Below are positions 41,789 to 50,523 of a DNA stretch of 64,000 nucleotides, in pieces. Position 1 is the stretch's first letter. Every line of letters starts with the position of its first letter. The position numbers and the translations under genes were made by a program. The stretch covers positions 19,460-83,459 of the forward strand of contig JAJPKN010000054.1 in NCBI GenBank assembly GCA_021323695.1, in the 5' to 3' direction. Origin of the DNA: Actinomycetota bacterium (GTDB taxonomy: Bacteria; Actinomycetota; Acidimicrobiia; Acidimicrobiales; Palsa-688). Below the pieces are notes generated by a model. That model saw only the letters and a program-made list of their open reading frames with translations. It ran no database searches and was not told where the DNA came from.

Positions 41789-43597
41789 GTGGGCCAGCGG
41801 CTCGAGGACTACGCCCTCATAGGCGACACCCACACGGCGGCCCTGGTGGGCCGGGACGGCTCCATCGACTGGCTGTGCGTGCCCCGTTTCGACTCCGCCG
41901 CCTGCTTCGCCGCCCTGCTGGGTGAGCCTGGCCACGGGCGATGGCTGGTGGCACCCAAAGGGGGCGGGCCGGCCACCCGCCGCTCCTACCGGGGGAGCAC
42001 CCTGGTGCTGGACCAGGAGTGGGACACTCCCACCGGCAGCGTGCGGGTCACCGACTTCATGCCTATCCGCCACCACCACCCCCGGGTCTTCCGGGTCGTG
42101 GAGGGCCTGGCGGGAAGCGTGGAGATGGAGACGGAGCTGGTGGTCCGCTTCGAGTACGGCTCCCAGGTCCCCTGGGTGGTGAAGACGGCCAGTGGCATCC
42201 GGGCGGTGGCCGGGCCGGACGAGGTGGTCCTGGACAGCCCGGTGCCCCTGCGGGGCGAGCACCTGCGCCACCGCGCCAGCTTCGTGGCCCGGGAGGGCGA
42301 GGCCCTCGCCTTTCGTTTGCAGTGGGCGCCCTCCTACGGGGAGCAAGCCCGCCTGCTGGACGCCCGCGAAGCGCTGGCCAGCACCCTTTCGTACTGGGAG
42401 GACTGGTCCGCCGGCCTCAGCCAGGTCCACGGCGAGTGGGAGGCGCTGGTACGGCGCAGCCTCCTCACCCTGAAGGCACTGACCTACGCCCCCAGCGGGG
42501 GCATAGTGGCGGCGCCCACCACTTCCCTGCCCGAGCAGCTGGGTGGGAGCCGCAACTGGGACTACCGCTACTGCTGGGTCCGGGACGCCACCTTGACCCT
42601 GGACGGCCTCGTCGAAGCCGGCTGCCGCGACGAGGCCGAGGCGTGGCTGTGGTGGTTGGTGCGGGCGGCGGCCGGGGCACCGGCACAGCTGCAGGTGGTC
42701 TACGGCGTGGCCGGTGAGCGGCGGCTGCCCGAGCTCGAGGTCGACTGGCTGCCCGGCTATGAGGCGTCGCGCCCGGTGCGCATAGGCAACGCCGCCTCCT
42801 TGCAGTTCCAGCTAGACGTTTTCGGCGAGCTCATGGAGGCGGTGGACCGGGCCCGGTCGCACGGGGTGGTGGCCGATGGTGCCATCTGGGACCTCCAGCG
42901 GGCCCTGCTCGGGTTCGTCGAGGAGCACTGGGATGAGCCTGACCAGGGCATCTGGGAGCTGCGAGGCCCGCCCCGCCCCCTGGTGTACTCCCGGGTCATG
43001 GCCTGGGTGGCGCTGGACCGGGGCGTCAAGGCCGTCGAGTCCTACGGCCTGCCCGGGCCAGCCCCGCGCTGGCGGGAAGCCCGTGACGCGGTGCGCGAGC
43101 AGGTGTGCTCTCAGGGGTTCAACCCCCGGGTGGGGGCCTTCGTCCAGTCCTACGGCTCCGACGAGCTCGACGCCAGCTTGCTCATGGTCCCTTTGGTCGG
43201 GTTCCTCCCGGTCGACGACCCCAGGGTCGTGGGCACCATCGAGGCCGTCCAGCGCGAGCTGATGGTCGACGGGTTCGTGGCCCGCTACCGGGCCACCTCG
43301 GGCGTGGACGGGCTGGGGGACGAAGAGGGGACGTTCCTGCCCTGCAGCTTGTGGCTGGTCTCCTGCCTCGCCCTGCTGGGGCGCGTGGAGGAGGCCGGCC
43401 AGATCTTCGAGCGGGTCGTGGCGGTGGCCAACGACGTCGGGCTGCTGTCAGAGGAGTACGACACCGGGCGCAGGAGGCTGGTCGGCAACTTCCCCCAGGC
43501 TTTCACCCACGTCGCCTTGGTCAATGCCGCCCGCCACCTGGCCGTGGCCACCGCCAGGGGGGCCAGCGCCCCGTCCGCTCCGGCCCACCCCGGTTGA
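41789..43597 (+). CDS. GH15 family glucoamylase/trehalase
   Basis: A 602-residue enzyme of the GH15 group found widely in actinobacteria, where some members hydrolyse trehalose and others alpha-glucans. The N-terminal beta domain starts EDYALIGDTHTAALVGRDGS and is followed by the alpha/alpha barrel with GSRNWDYRYCWVRDATLTL and EEGTFLPCSLWLVSCLALLG; the latter acidic region is typical of the active site. The substrate cannot be told from sequence alone. Nearby glgC/glgM suggest a role in glucan or trehalose turnover. Confidence 0.9.
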   Translation: MGQRLEDYALIGDTHTAALVGRDGSIDWLCVPRFDSAACFAALLGEPGHGRWLVAPKGGGPATRRSYRGSTLVLDQEWDTPTGSVRVTDFMPIRHHHPRVFRVVEGLAGSVEMETELVVRFEYGSQVPWVVKTASGIRAVAGPDEVVLDSPVPLRGEHLRHRASFVAREGEALAFRLQWAPSYGEQARLLDAREALASTLSYWEDWSAGLSQVHGEWEALVRRSLLTLKALTYAPSGGIVAAPTTSLPEQLGGSRNWDYRYCWVRDATLTLDGLVEAGCRDEAEAWLWWLVRAAAGAPAQLQVVYGVAGERRLPELEVDWLPGYEASRPVRIGNAASLQFQLDVFGELMEAVDRARSHGVVADGAIWDLQRALLGFVEEHWDEPDQGIWELRGPPRPLVYSRVMAWVALDRGVKAVESYGLPGPAPRWREARDAVREQVCSQGFNPRVGAFVQSYGSDELDASLLMVPLVGFLPVDDPRVVGTIEAVQRELMVDGFVARYRATSGVDGLGDEEGTFLPCSLWLVSCLALLGRVEEAGQIFERVVAVANDVGLLSEEYDTGRRRLVGNFPQAFTHVALVNAARHLAVATARGASAPSAPAHPG

Positions 43598-43599
43598 GC

Positions 43600-44466
43600 T
43601 CACCGCCGGCTCCGGGCAGTGAGCCGGCGGACGGCGCCGGTGACTGCCTCAGGGTGAAGTTGAGGGAGCAAGTGCCCCCCGCCCCGGACCTCCTCCAGGC
43701 TGGCTCCCGGTATGGCCGCGGCGAGGCCGCGGCTGGCCCGCAGGGGCACGATGCGGTCGGTGCTGCCGGCTACGACTGTGGTGGGGACGCCCACGGAGGG
43801 CAGTTGGGCGGCCAGTACGGGCAGCTCGTGCACCAAGGCCCGCTGCTCGATGGCGAAGCTGTGCCAGGTGGGCCGGCTGCGCCAGGAGCGAGCCATTTCG
43901 GCCAGCTCTTGTCGGATCTGCCCTCGTAGCCGCCAGCCGGCGAAGGCGCGCGCCGGCCCCCAGGCCAGGAGGCGGCCGGCGGTGCTGAGGGTGAGCGCAG
44001 CCAGGGCGGTGCCGACCAGGGGACGGGCCAGCAGGCGGTCCAGCCTCCCAAGGGGCTCACCGGGCACGACCGAGCAGACCAGGACCAACCCGCTCACAGC
44101 GTCGGGGTAGTCAATAGCCATCCTCAAAGCGACCCCGCCCGCCCAGCTGTGGCCGACCACCACCGCCTTTCCCACCTGCAGGCCCTCCAGCAGGCCGGCA
44201 ACGGCCCGGGCATTGGTGGCAAAGCCCCCTGCTCGCCCGTGGCTGCGGCCGTAGCCGGGCCGGTCCAGCGTGACCACGGTATGGTCGCGGGCCAGATCGT
44301 CGGCAACTGCCCTCCAGTCGCCCGCCCGGCCGGGCTGCCCGTGGAGCAGCACGACGGCGTTGCCGGCGCCGCGCAGTTCGAAATAGAGGTCGGGGGGCTT
44401 GGTCAACTCGGCGTGGGGGCCCGGGCCCCGGCGGCCCGGTGGCCTTGGTGCTGTCGTCCAGAGCAC
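43600..44466 (-). CDS. alpha/beta hydrolase
   Basis: A protein of up to 288 residues with the alpha/beta hydrolase fold: oxyanion region VVLLHGQPG, nucleophile elbow VVGHSWAGG (Ser), a helical cap, and a C-terminal Asp/His pair (STDRIVPLR and GGGHLLPQ). The substrate is unknown. GTG 44466 is the far end of the frame, and its first 20 residues are proline-rich; TTG 44406, directly before the conserved part, is an alternative. It overlaps by position the promoter region of the DUF732-like gene on the other strand. Confidence 0.85.
   Translation of the reverse strand: MLWTTAPRPPGRRGPGPHAELTKPPDLYFELRGAGNAVVLLHGQPGRAGDWRAVADDLARDHTVVTLDRPGYGRSHGRAGGFATNARAVAGLLEGLQVGKAVVVGHSWAGGVALRMAIDYPDAVSGLVLVCSVVPGEPLGRLDRLLARPLVGTALAALTLSTAGRLLAWGPARAFAGWRLRGQIRQELAEMARSWRSRPTWHSFAIEQRALVHELPVLAAQLPSVGVPTTVVAGSTDRIVPLRASRGLAAAIPGASLEEVRGGGHLLPQLHPEAVTGAVRRLTARSRR
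43603..43630. terminator. 10-bp stem hairpin between convergent genes
   Basis: CCGCCGGCTC at 43603-43612 and its exact complement at 43621-43630, with an 8-nt loop, begin 6 bp after the GH15 stop. The palindrome also encodes the last residues of the hydrolase on the other strand. It probably limits read-through in both directions, although no T-tract is present. Confidence 0.45.
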
Positions 44467-44506
44467 GGCCCGCAGGACCGGCAGGGCGGGGACGGCCTGG
44501 CAGGCG

Positions 44507-44512
44507 TACGAT
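44507..44512 (+). promoter_or_regulatory. -10 element of leaderless lipoprotein promoter
   Basis: TACGAT ends 7 nt before GTG 44520. This spacing supports GTG 44520 over the longer frame from 44439, which has a non-signal, Arg/Gly-rich N-terminus. Confidence 0.55.
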
Positions 44513-44519
44513 CTCGTCC

Positions 44520-44885
44520 GTGTGGGTGCGCTGGGCCGGGCGTCCCCGGCCCCTGGTGGTCGCCTTGTCGGCGCTGTCCCTGGCCGTGGTGCCAGCCGCG
44601 TGCGGGCCCTCGAGCTCGGTCACCCGCCAGCAGGTGCAGGCGTTCCTCAACGAGGTCCATACCGCGGCGCCAGACATAGCCGGCTACCGGGGTGACCCCC
44701 AGTTGGTGAGCCTGGGCGAGGCGGTGTGCGCTGACTTCGAATCCGGGGCTACCGCCCAGCAGGTCGGCGACCGTGTCCCCCTCTATGAAGGCCAGCCTGC
44801 CCTCCCCCCGGCAGACTTGGGCGCAGTCATGGCCGCGGCCGTCGACCAGTTGTGCCCCAAGTACCGGGGCTTGCTTGGCGAGTGA
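44520..44885 (+). CDS. DUF732-like lipoprotein
   Basis: A 121-residue protein: basic N-terminus, hydrophobic segment (LVVALSALSLAVVPAAC) with a lipobox-like PAAC, then a helical domain with VQAFLNEVHTAAPDIAG, LGEAVCADFESGA and AAAVDQLCPKY. The spacing of FL..., VC..L/F..G and the final LCP matches by eye the DUF732 family of small secreted mycobacterial proteins of unknown function. Two cysteines of the domain probably form a disulfide. It is convergent with the FHA-like gene downstream. Confidence 0.75.
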   Translation: MWVRWAGRPRPLVVALSALSLAVVPAACGPSSSVTRQQVQAFLNEVHTAAPDIAGYRGDPQLVSLGEAVCADFESGATAQQVGDRVPLYEGQPALPPADLGAVMAAAVDQLCPKYRGLLGE

Positions 44886-44938
44886 AGGCGTGCCCTGCTC
44901 GACGACGGGCGGCCCGGCCCAGCTCGGCCCGGCCCGGC

Positions 44939-46267
44939 TCAGGCCGGCCACGCCGACAAGAAGGTGAGCACTCGTCCCCCGCAGGATATGTGGGAACCGC
45001 TGAGCAGGTCCCGCTGCTCGAAGCGGCCGAGCTGGCCCCAGCTCCCCACGTCGGGCGGCTGTGCCCAGGTGCCTCCGTCTGCCCCCCGGTCCACCAGGCG
45101 CACGTCCCAGCCTCTGAGCTGGACCTCCGCCTGGACCGGGGCCATGGTGTTGCCGGGGCCGGCCCGCATGGTGAGGGCCTGGGCCAGGCCGGCTTGGACC
45201 TCTGGTGCCGCCTCAGGCTGGGCACCGATCACGTAGCCCTGGTCCAAGGCCCAGATGGAGCCGTCGTCAGCCAGTAGCACCCCCAGGCAGGGCTGGGGGC
45301 CGGTGACCTGCACGGCCCCAGGGCCTATGGGTTGGCCGCAGGTCAGGCACCGCGAGGCCCTTGGGTGGTTGAAGTGGCCCTGGTCGCAACGGGTGCCGGT
45401 CACGTCCGGTTGACCGGGGCGGGGGAACAGGGGGGTGGGGTCGGTCGCCCGCGGGAGGGGCGCCAGGGGAGCCGGGGGAGCCCCCCTCAGGTCGATGGCC
45501 CCTCCCTCGGTCACCGCTGGTGCGGCGGCCCCTGCCGGCGGGGCCGGCGGCCGGGCGTCGGGCCGGGGCGCGCCGGCCATGGGCGGGGCTTGGGCGACCG
45601 GAGGCCCTCCCGGCGGGGCCTGCGCACCGGCAGGGCCTTGAGCCCCCGGGGCTGGCTGGGGGACGGTCCCTTGAGGGGGGACTGGTACTTGTTGGGGGAC
45701 TGGTGCCGGGCTGGGGGCAGGCCCAGCCTGAACGGCGGCACCGGGGCCCGGGCCGGCCTGGGCGAGCTGGGCCGCGCCGGCGGGGGCAGCTGCCCCTGGG
45801 GCGTCGGGCCGCAACAGGACGAAGCCCGAGCCGGGGACCACCCCGGAGACCAGGTTGAACGGGTTGCCCTGCTGGCTCGGAGGAGGAGGGGGGGCCCCGT
45901 AGGCGAGCACGATGAGGGGCCAGGGCCGCCCGATGGGGGTGAGCATCCAGCCCGGTACGGGTTGAGGCGACAGCCAACGGCCGCTGTCCCAGGCCTGGAC
46001 CGGCCCGTGGAGGAACAGGGCAAGGCCGTTGCTGCCCGGCCCTACCACGGCGAAGGGGACATGGGGCTCGGGGTCCCCTCGCTGGAGGACCGTTATCAAC
46101 GAGTTGGCCAGCGCCTCCGCTCCTGCCGCCAGCTGGCTGGCCCGCAAGGCCTCGTTGGCCAGGTGGCTGTACAAGGCCTGGCTGGCTTGCGGGCCGGCCC
46201 AGGCCACGACCTCGCCGAAGCGGGCGACCAAGCCCGGGCCAGGGAGGACCTCGAGCTTGTCAGCCAC
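44939..46267 (-). CDS. proline-rich protein with zinc ribbon and degenerate FHA-like domain
   Basis: A 442-residue protein in three parts. Residues 1-150 are an alpha/beta region I do not recognise. Residues about 150-285 are a low-complexity Pro/Ala/Gly/Gln linker. The C-terminal part has a single CDQGH...CLTCGQP zinc-ribbon-like motif, then a segment resembling an FHA fold (YVIGAQPEAAPEV, VRLVDRGADGGTW, LLSGSHISCGGRVLTF). The usual FHA phosphopeptide residues (GR, SxxH, N) are only partly kept. GTG 46267 overlaps the pseudokinase stop by 8 bp, so the two are coupled and probably act together. Confidence 0.7.
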   Translation of the reverse strand: MADKLEVLPGPGLVARFGEVVAWAGPQASQALYSHLANEALRASQLAAGAEALANSLITVLQRGDPEPHVPFAVVGPGSNGLALFLHGPVQAWDSGRWLSPQPVPGWMLTPIGRPWPLIVLAYGAPPPPPSQQGNPFNLVSGVVPGSGFVLLRPDAPGAAAPAGAAQLAQAGPGPGAAVQAGPAPSPAPVPQQVPVPPQGTVPQPAPGAQGPAGAQAPPGGPPVAQAPPMAGAPRPDARPPAPPAGAAAPAVTEGGAIDLRGAPPAPLAPLPRATDPTPLFPRPGQPDVTGTRCDQGHFNHPRASRCLTCGQPIGPGAVQVTGPQPCLGVLLADDGSIWALDQGYVIGAQPEAAPEVQAGLAQALTMRAGPGNTMAPVQAEVQLRGWDVRLVDRGADGGTWAQPPDVGSWGQLGRFEQRDLLSGSHISCGGRVLTFLSAWPA

Positions 46268-47093
46268 GGCCGCTCACTGCCTCACCGGGGCCTTGCCATT
46301 GGGACGCGGCCTGTTCCAAGCCATCGGCGACTTCGGCGGCAGTCGGCGGCCGAGCCGCCGGGCCCAGCGCCAGGCAGCGGCTCACCAGCTCAGATATGGC
46401 GGTGGGCATGGGGGCCAGGGCCGGTGCCGGCGAGGCCAGCTGGCGTGCCAATGCCTGGACCACGGGGATGTCGTCGAGGCCCTGGAACGGCGGGAAGCCG
46501 GTCACTACCTGGTGGGCCGTAGCCCCCAACGCCCAGATGTCAGACCAGCGGCCGGCGCTGCCCCTGAGCAACTGGGGGTCTATGTAGGCAAGCGGCGGGT
46601 AGCCGACCTGGGCCAGTAGCCGCCTGCCGTCCGCCAGGGGCGGCGGGCCCAGGACGGCGGTGCCGTCGGGGCAGAGGCCGACGGACTGGGGGCAGATGCC
46701 GGCATGGAGCTGGCCGTGCTCGTGGAGGGCGTGCGCGCCCCGGGCGGCGGCGGCCAAGGCGCGTAGGCGGCCAGGCATGCCCAGCTCGGGCGGGGGGGAG
46801 GCCAAGGTGGCGGTCACCGTGACCTCGGCGCTGACGAAGATCACCGGCCGCTCGTCGTGCTCGGCCATGCCCACCTCCAGCCAGGGAGGCAGCCCGGGTG
46901 ACCGCACGGCGGCGAAGGCACCGGCCCGGGACCGGGCCATGGGCCAGGGGGCCCGGGCCGCGGGCCCCAGGGCCCAGACGGTGACCTCTCCTGAGCCCCC
47001 AAGGCGGGCCGGGCGCCTGGCCCTCAGGCAGGCGAACGTACCGTCCTTGACGACCTCGGCGGTGACTTCGTAGTCGGCGACGTGCCCGGCCAA
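46260..47093 (-). CDS. serine/threonine protein kinase-like protein, probable pseudokinase
   Basis: A protein of about 277 residues whose C-terminal two-thirds follow the Hanks-kinase C-lobe: ARGAHALHEHGQLHAGICPQ (split here) at the catalytic-loop position, DIWALGATAHQVVTGFPPF for the DxWxxG helix, and a final helix with CLALGPAARPPTAAEV. The HRD motif is replaced by HAG, and DFG by a sequence without Asp, so phosphotransfer is unlikely. TTG 47093 has GGAGG 5 nt upstream; GTG 47099 is possible. The very long frame further upstream is the shadow of purL. It may bind nucleotide or act as a scaffold for the FHA-like partner. Confidence 0.72.
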   Translation of the reverse strand: MAGHVADYEVTAEVVKDGTFACLRARRPARLGGSGEVTVWALGPAARAPWPMARSRAGAFAAVRSPGLPPWLEVGMAEHDERPVIFVSAEVTVTATLASPPPELGMPGRLRALAAAARGAHALHEHGQLHAGICPQSVGLCPDGTAVLGPPPLADGRRLLAQVGYPPLAYIDPQLLRGSAGRWSDIWALGATAHQVVTGFPPFQGLDDIPVVQALARQLASPAPALAPMPTAISELVSRCLALGPAARPPTAAEVADGLEQAASQWQGPGEAVSGRG

Positions 47094-47284
47094 CGTCACC
47101 TCCCCGCCTCGCGGCGGCTCCTCGCTCGGCCTGCCTCGCCCACCGGCCGGCTGGCCGGGCCGGAGCAGCGCCCCGGGGTGGGCCAGCACGCCACACGATG
47201 GGGGAGCGTGCTGCCGTGCCAGGCCATGGCAGTACAGTAGCGTGGCCCGCACCAGGCAGGGGCCGGGTTGGCACCGGGACGGTC

Positions 47285-47290
47285 TACCGT
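47285..47290 (+). promoter_or_regulatory. -10 element of leaderless purL promoter
   Basis: TACCGT ends 7 nt before ATG 47298. It supports ATG 47298 over the earlier in-frame ATG 47268, which would place the hexamer inside the coding sequence. Confidence 0.6.
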
Positions 47291-47297
47291 TGGTGGC

Positions 47298-49523
47298 ATG
47301 CAAGCCCAACCCCTCCATCGCGAGCTTGGCCTGACCGACGAGGAAGCGGCCTCGATCGAGCGCATCCTGGGCCGCCGGCCCAACCACCTCGAGCTGGCCA
47401 TGTACGCGGTGATGTGGAGCGAGCACTGCAGCTACAAGTCGTCCAAGGTCCACCTGCGGCGCCTGCCTACGCAGGGCCCGGGGGTGCTGGTGGGGCCAGG
47501 GGAGAACGCCGGCGTCGTCGACGCGGGCGACGGCCTGGCCGTTGCCATCCGCATCGAAAGCCACAACCACCCTTCTGCCATCGAGCCCTACCAGGGAGCG
47601 GCAACCGGCGTGGGCGGGATAATCCGCGACATCTTCACCATGGGTGCCCGGCCCATCGCCCTCATGGACCCGTTGCGCTTCGGCCCGCTCGACGACCCCC
47701 ACAACCGCTGGGTGGCCGCCGGGGTGGTGAGCGGCATCTCGGGTTACGGCAACGCCGTGGGCGTGCCCACCGTTGGCGGCGAGCTGGAGGTCTCCGGTTG
47801 CTACGCCGGCAACCCCTTGGTGAACGTGCTCTGCTGCGGGCTCATGCCCAAGGACCGCCTGGTCCTCGGCCGGGCCAGCGGCGTGGGCAACCTGGCTGTC
47901 CTGATCGGCTCGGCTACCGGCCGGGACGGCATCGGAGGGGTGAGCGTCCTGGCGTCGGCCGCCTTTGGCGACGACGAGGCCACCGAAGCAGCCAAGCGCC
48001 CCAACGTGCAAGTGGGCGACCCCTTCGAGGAAAAGCGGCTCATAGAGGCCACCCTCGAGCTGTTGGGCAAGCACTTGGTGGTCGGGATCCAGGACCTGGG
48101 CGGCGCCGGCCTCACCTGTGCCACCAGCGAGACCGCTTCGCGTGGAGGGGTGGGCATGGACGTCGACGTCACCGCCGTCCCTCTGAGGGAACCGGGGCTG
48201 GAGCCCTTCGAGGTGATGACCAGCGAGAGCCAGGAACGGATGCTGGCCATCGTGGGGCCCGCCCAACTGGCCCAGGTGCTGGAGGTCTGCCAGCGCTGGG
48301 AGGTGCAGGCCAGCGTCGTGGGCAAGGTGACCGCCGGTGGCCGCCTCCGGGTGCTGGCGGGCTGGGGCGGCGAGGTCCTGGCCGACGTTCCCGCCGCCAG
48401 CCTCCACGAGGACGCCCCAGTCTACAACCGCCCCATGCGCCGCCCGGCCTGGTTGGACGAGCGGGCGGCCGACGACCCTGCCCGCCTGCCTCCGCCTGCC
48501 GGCCTCCAGGGCACGACCGAGGACCTGCTGGCGCTCCTGGTCGACCCCTCGTGGGCTTACCGCCAGTACGACCACCAGCTGTTCTTGAACACCGTCGTCG
48601 CCCCTGGGGCGGACGCGGCGGTGCTGCGGCTGTCGGCCCCCGGTGCTCGGCCCCCGGCCGACCGGCCTCCTCGGGGCCTGGCCCTGTCCACTGACGGCAA
48701 CCCCCGCTGGTGCGCCCTTGACCCTCGGGCCGGCACCCGGCTGGTGGTGGCCGAGTCGGCCCTGAACGTGGCCTGCACCGGGGCACGCCCGGTGGCCCTG
48801 GTCAACTGCCTCAACTTCGGCAACCCGGAGCACCCCGAGGTGATGTGGCAGTTGTCGGAGGCGGTGGACGGCATGGCCGAGGCCTGCCTGGGCTTGGGCC
48901 TCCCGGTGGTAGGCGGCAATGTGAGCCTCTACAACGAGGCCCGGGGCCGGGACATCGACCCGACGCCGGTGGTCGGCGTGCTCGGCCTGCTGGACCGCCT
49001 GGCCCCCGGCACCCCCACCCCCGGCTTCACCCCCGGTAGCCGGGTGCTGCTGGTCGGTGGGGCGGCAACCTCGTTGGCTGGCTCGCGTTGGGCGGTGCAG
49101 CGGCATGGCCACTTGGGCGGCCGGCTCCCCCCGCTCGACCTCGACTTGCATGCCCGCCTGCTGGCGCTGGTGGCGGGCCTGGTGAACGACCGGCTGGTCG
49201 ACGGCGTGCACGACCTCTCCGACGGAGGCCTCGGCTTGGCTGTGGCCGAAATGGCGGTGAAAAGTGGGACCGGGTGCCACCTGGGCGGGGTCGAGGGCCA
49301 CCAAGGCCTCTTCGGGGAAGGCCCCTCCAGGGTCCTCGTCAGCGTGCCTCCCCGTCACCTGGCGGCGGTCGTCGCCCGGGCCTCCTCGGCCGGCGTCCCC
49401 TACGCCGAGCTGGGGACCGGCGGTGGTGACCGGGTCGTGGTCGAGGGCCTGGTAGATGTCAGCGTGGCCGAGGCGACCGCGGCGTGGCGAGGCGCCCTCC
49501 CGGCGGCGTTCTCAGCGCCCTGA
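47298..49523 (+). CDS. purL: phosphoribosylformylglycinamidine synthase subunit PurL
   Basis: A 741-residue small-type PurL, the synthetase subunit that works with PurQ and PurS in step 4 of purine synthesis. MWSEHCSYKSSK, IESHNHPSAIEPYQGAATGVGG (split motif) and GNVSLYNEA are conserved. The two-fold repeated AIRS-like architecture is complete. PurQ and PurS genes are not in the window. It is followed in convergent orientation by a PHP-domain gene, 32 bp away. Confidence 0.96.
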   Translation: MQAQPLHRELGLTDEEAASIERILGRRPNHLELAMYAVMWSEHCSYKSSKVHLRRLPTQGPGVLVGPGENAGVVDAGDGLAVAIRIESHNHPSAIEPYQGAATGVGGIIRDIFTMGARPIALMDPLRFGPLDDPHNRWVAAGVVSGISGYGNAVGVPTVGGELEVSGCYAGNPLVNVLCCGLMPKDRLVLGRASGVGNLAVLIGSATGRDGIGGVSVLASAAFGDDEATEAAKRPNVQVGDPFEEKRLIEATLELLGKHLVVGIQDLGGAGLTCATSETASRGGVGMDVDVTAVPLREPGLEPFEVMTSESQERMLAIVGPAQLAQVLEVCQRWEVQASVVGKVTAGGRLRVLAGWGGEVLADVPAASLHEDAPVYNRPMRRPAWLDERAADDPARLPPPAGLQGTTEDLLALLVDPSWAYRQYDHQLFLNTVVAPGADAAVLRLSAPGARPPADRPPRGLALSTDGNPRWCALDPRAGTRLVVAESALNVACTGARPVALVNCLNFGNPEHPEVMWQLSEAVDGMAEACLGLGLPVVGGNVSLYNEARGRDIDPTPVVGVLGLLDRLAPGTPTPGFTPGSRVLLVGGAATSLAGSRWAVQRHGHLGGRLPPLDLDLHARLLALVAGLVNDRLVDGVHDLSDGGLGLAVAEMAVKSGTGCHLGGVEGHQGLFGEGPSRVLVSVPPRHLAAVVARASSAGVPYAELGTGGGDRVVVEGLVDVSVAEATAAWRGALPAAFSAP

Positions 49524-49555
49524 GGTCATTGGCGCCCTGGGGGCCGGGGCGGCCG

Positions 49556-50392
49556 TCAGGCGGCCAGCCGGTCGCGCAGGGCCGCCAACGCCCCGTCAGG
49601 CACGTGGAGGTCTCCTCGGCCGGTGCCCACCGTGAGGTCGGGCTTGTAGGTCCCGTGGTGGTCGGAGCCTCCGGTGATAGCCAGCTTGGCCCGAGCGGCC
49701 AGCACCGCTAGCGACGCCCGCTCGTCGGGGCTGTAGCGGCCGTAGATGGCCTCGAGGCCGGCCAGCCCGGCCTCGGCCAGCTCCCGCACGGTCGCCTCCA
49801 GTTGCGCGGGCGCCAGGCCGAGCGACAATGGGTGGGCCAGGACGGGGAGCGCGCCGGACTGGCGGGCCAGGCGCACGGCGGGCACCGGGCCCAGGCGTTC
49901 CCTTTCCATGTACGCCGGGCGCCCCTTGGCCAGCCAGCGGTCGAAGGCGTCCTGGACCGAGCTGGCCAGGCCCTTGCGGACCAAGATGGCGGCCAGGTGG
50001 GGGCGGCCCGCACCGCTCGGGCCGGCCTCGGCCTCGAGCTCTTCCATGGTCACCGGGAGCCCCAGTTCGGCCAGGCGGGCGACCAGGCGCTGGTTGCGGG
50101 TGTCCCGGGCCCTTTGCAGGCGGGCCAGCTCGTCCTGCAGGGGGCCGGGCCCGGGCTCAAGGAAATAGACGAGCATGTGCATGGTCCCGGTGTGGTTGCA
50201 GGAGATCTCGCAGCCGCTCACGAGCTCCACGCCGACGCTGGCCGCCCGGGCCCGGGCCGCCTCGATACCGTCGAGGCGGTCGTGGTCGGTCAGGGCCAGG
50301 GCACTGAGCCCGGCCTTGGCAGCCAGGTCGACCACCTCTTCAGGGGTGTCGCTGCCGTCCGAGACGGTCGAGTGGGTGTGCAGGTCGACCAC
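49556..50392 (-). CDS. PHP-domain metal-dependent phosphoesterase
   Basis: A 278-residue stand-alone PHP protein of the YciV/TrpH type. The metal-binding motifs are DLHTHSTVSDGSDTPEEVV at the N-terminus, LTDHDRLDGI, SGCEISCNH, and late GGSDHHG. Characterised relatives hydrolyse 3',5'-nucleoside bisphosphate or trim RNA 5' ends. The GTG start has TAGCGT 6 nt upstream and no Shine-Dalgarno, so it is probably leaderless. It is divergent from purF across a region containing 13-bp tandem repeats. Confidence 0.9.
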   Translation of the reverse strand: MVDLHTHSTVSDGSDTPEEVVDLAAKAGLSALALTDHDRLDGIEAARARAASVGVELVSGCEISCNHTGTMHMLVYFLEPGPGPLQDELARLQRARDTRNQRLVARLAELGLPVTMEELEAEAGPSGAGRPHLAAILVRKGLASSVQDAFDRWLAKGRPAYMERERLGPVPAVRLARQSGALPVLAHPLSLGLAPAQLEATVRELAEAGLAGLEAIYGRYSPDERASLAVLAARAKLAITGGSDHHGTYKPDLTVGTGRGDLHVPDGALAALRDRLAA

Positions 50393-50398
50393 GCGACC

Positions 50399-50404
50399 AC
50401 GCTA
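50399..50404 (-). promoter_or_regulatory. -10 element of leaderless PHP-gene promoter
   Basis: TAGCGT on the minus strand, 6 nt before the GTG at 50392. It is the same hexamer as at glgC. Confidence 0.55.
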
Positions 50405-50458
50405 GCCGCCCCTGGGGCCCGGGCGGGGCAGGGGCCGCCCGCTCGCACTGGGGCCTTG

Positions 50459-50520
50459 CCGGTGCCCGGAGCCGGTGCCCGGAGCCGGTGCCAGGGGCCG
50501 GTGCCAGGGGCCGGTGTGAG
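50459..50520 (+). repeat. 13-bp tandem repeat array upstream of purF
   Basis: Four full units (50459-50471, 50472-50484, 50485-50497, 50498-50510) and a partial fifth. Units 1-2 read CCGGTGCCCGGAG and units 3-4 CCGGTGCCAGGGG. The array ends at the purF start region and lies between two divergent genes. Units contain GGTGCC and GGCACC-like complementarity, so adjacent copies could fold. Confidence 0.9.
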
Positions 50521-50523
50521 AGA

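Noticed and set aside
46260..49358. Very long minus-strand open frame opposite purL
   Set aside because: Only its last 277 codons resemble a protein (the pseudokinase). The rest is antisense to the clear purL coding sequence and has the composition of a GC-rich shadow frame.
50459..50520. CRISPR array
   Set aside because: Units are 13 bp, directly adjacent and without spacers; no cas genes are in the window.
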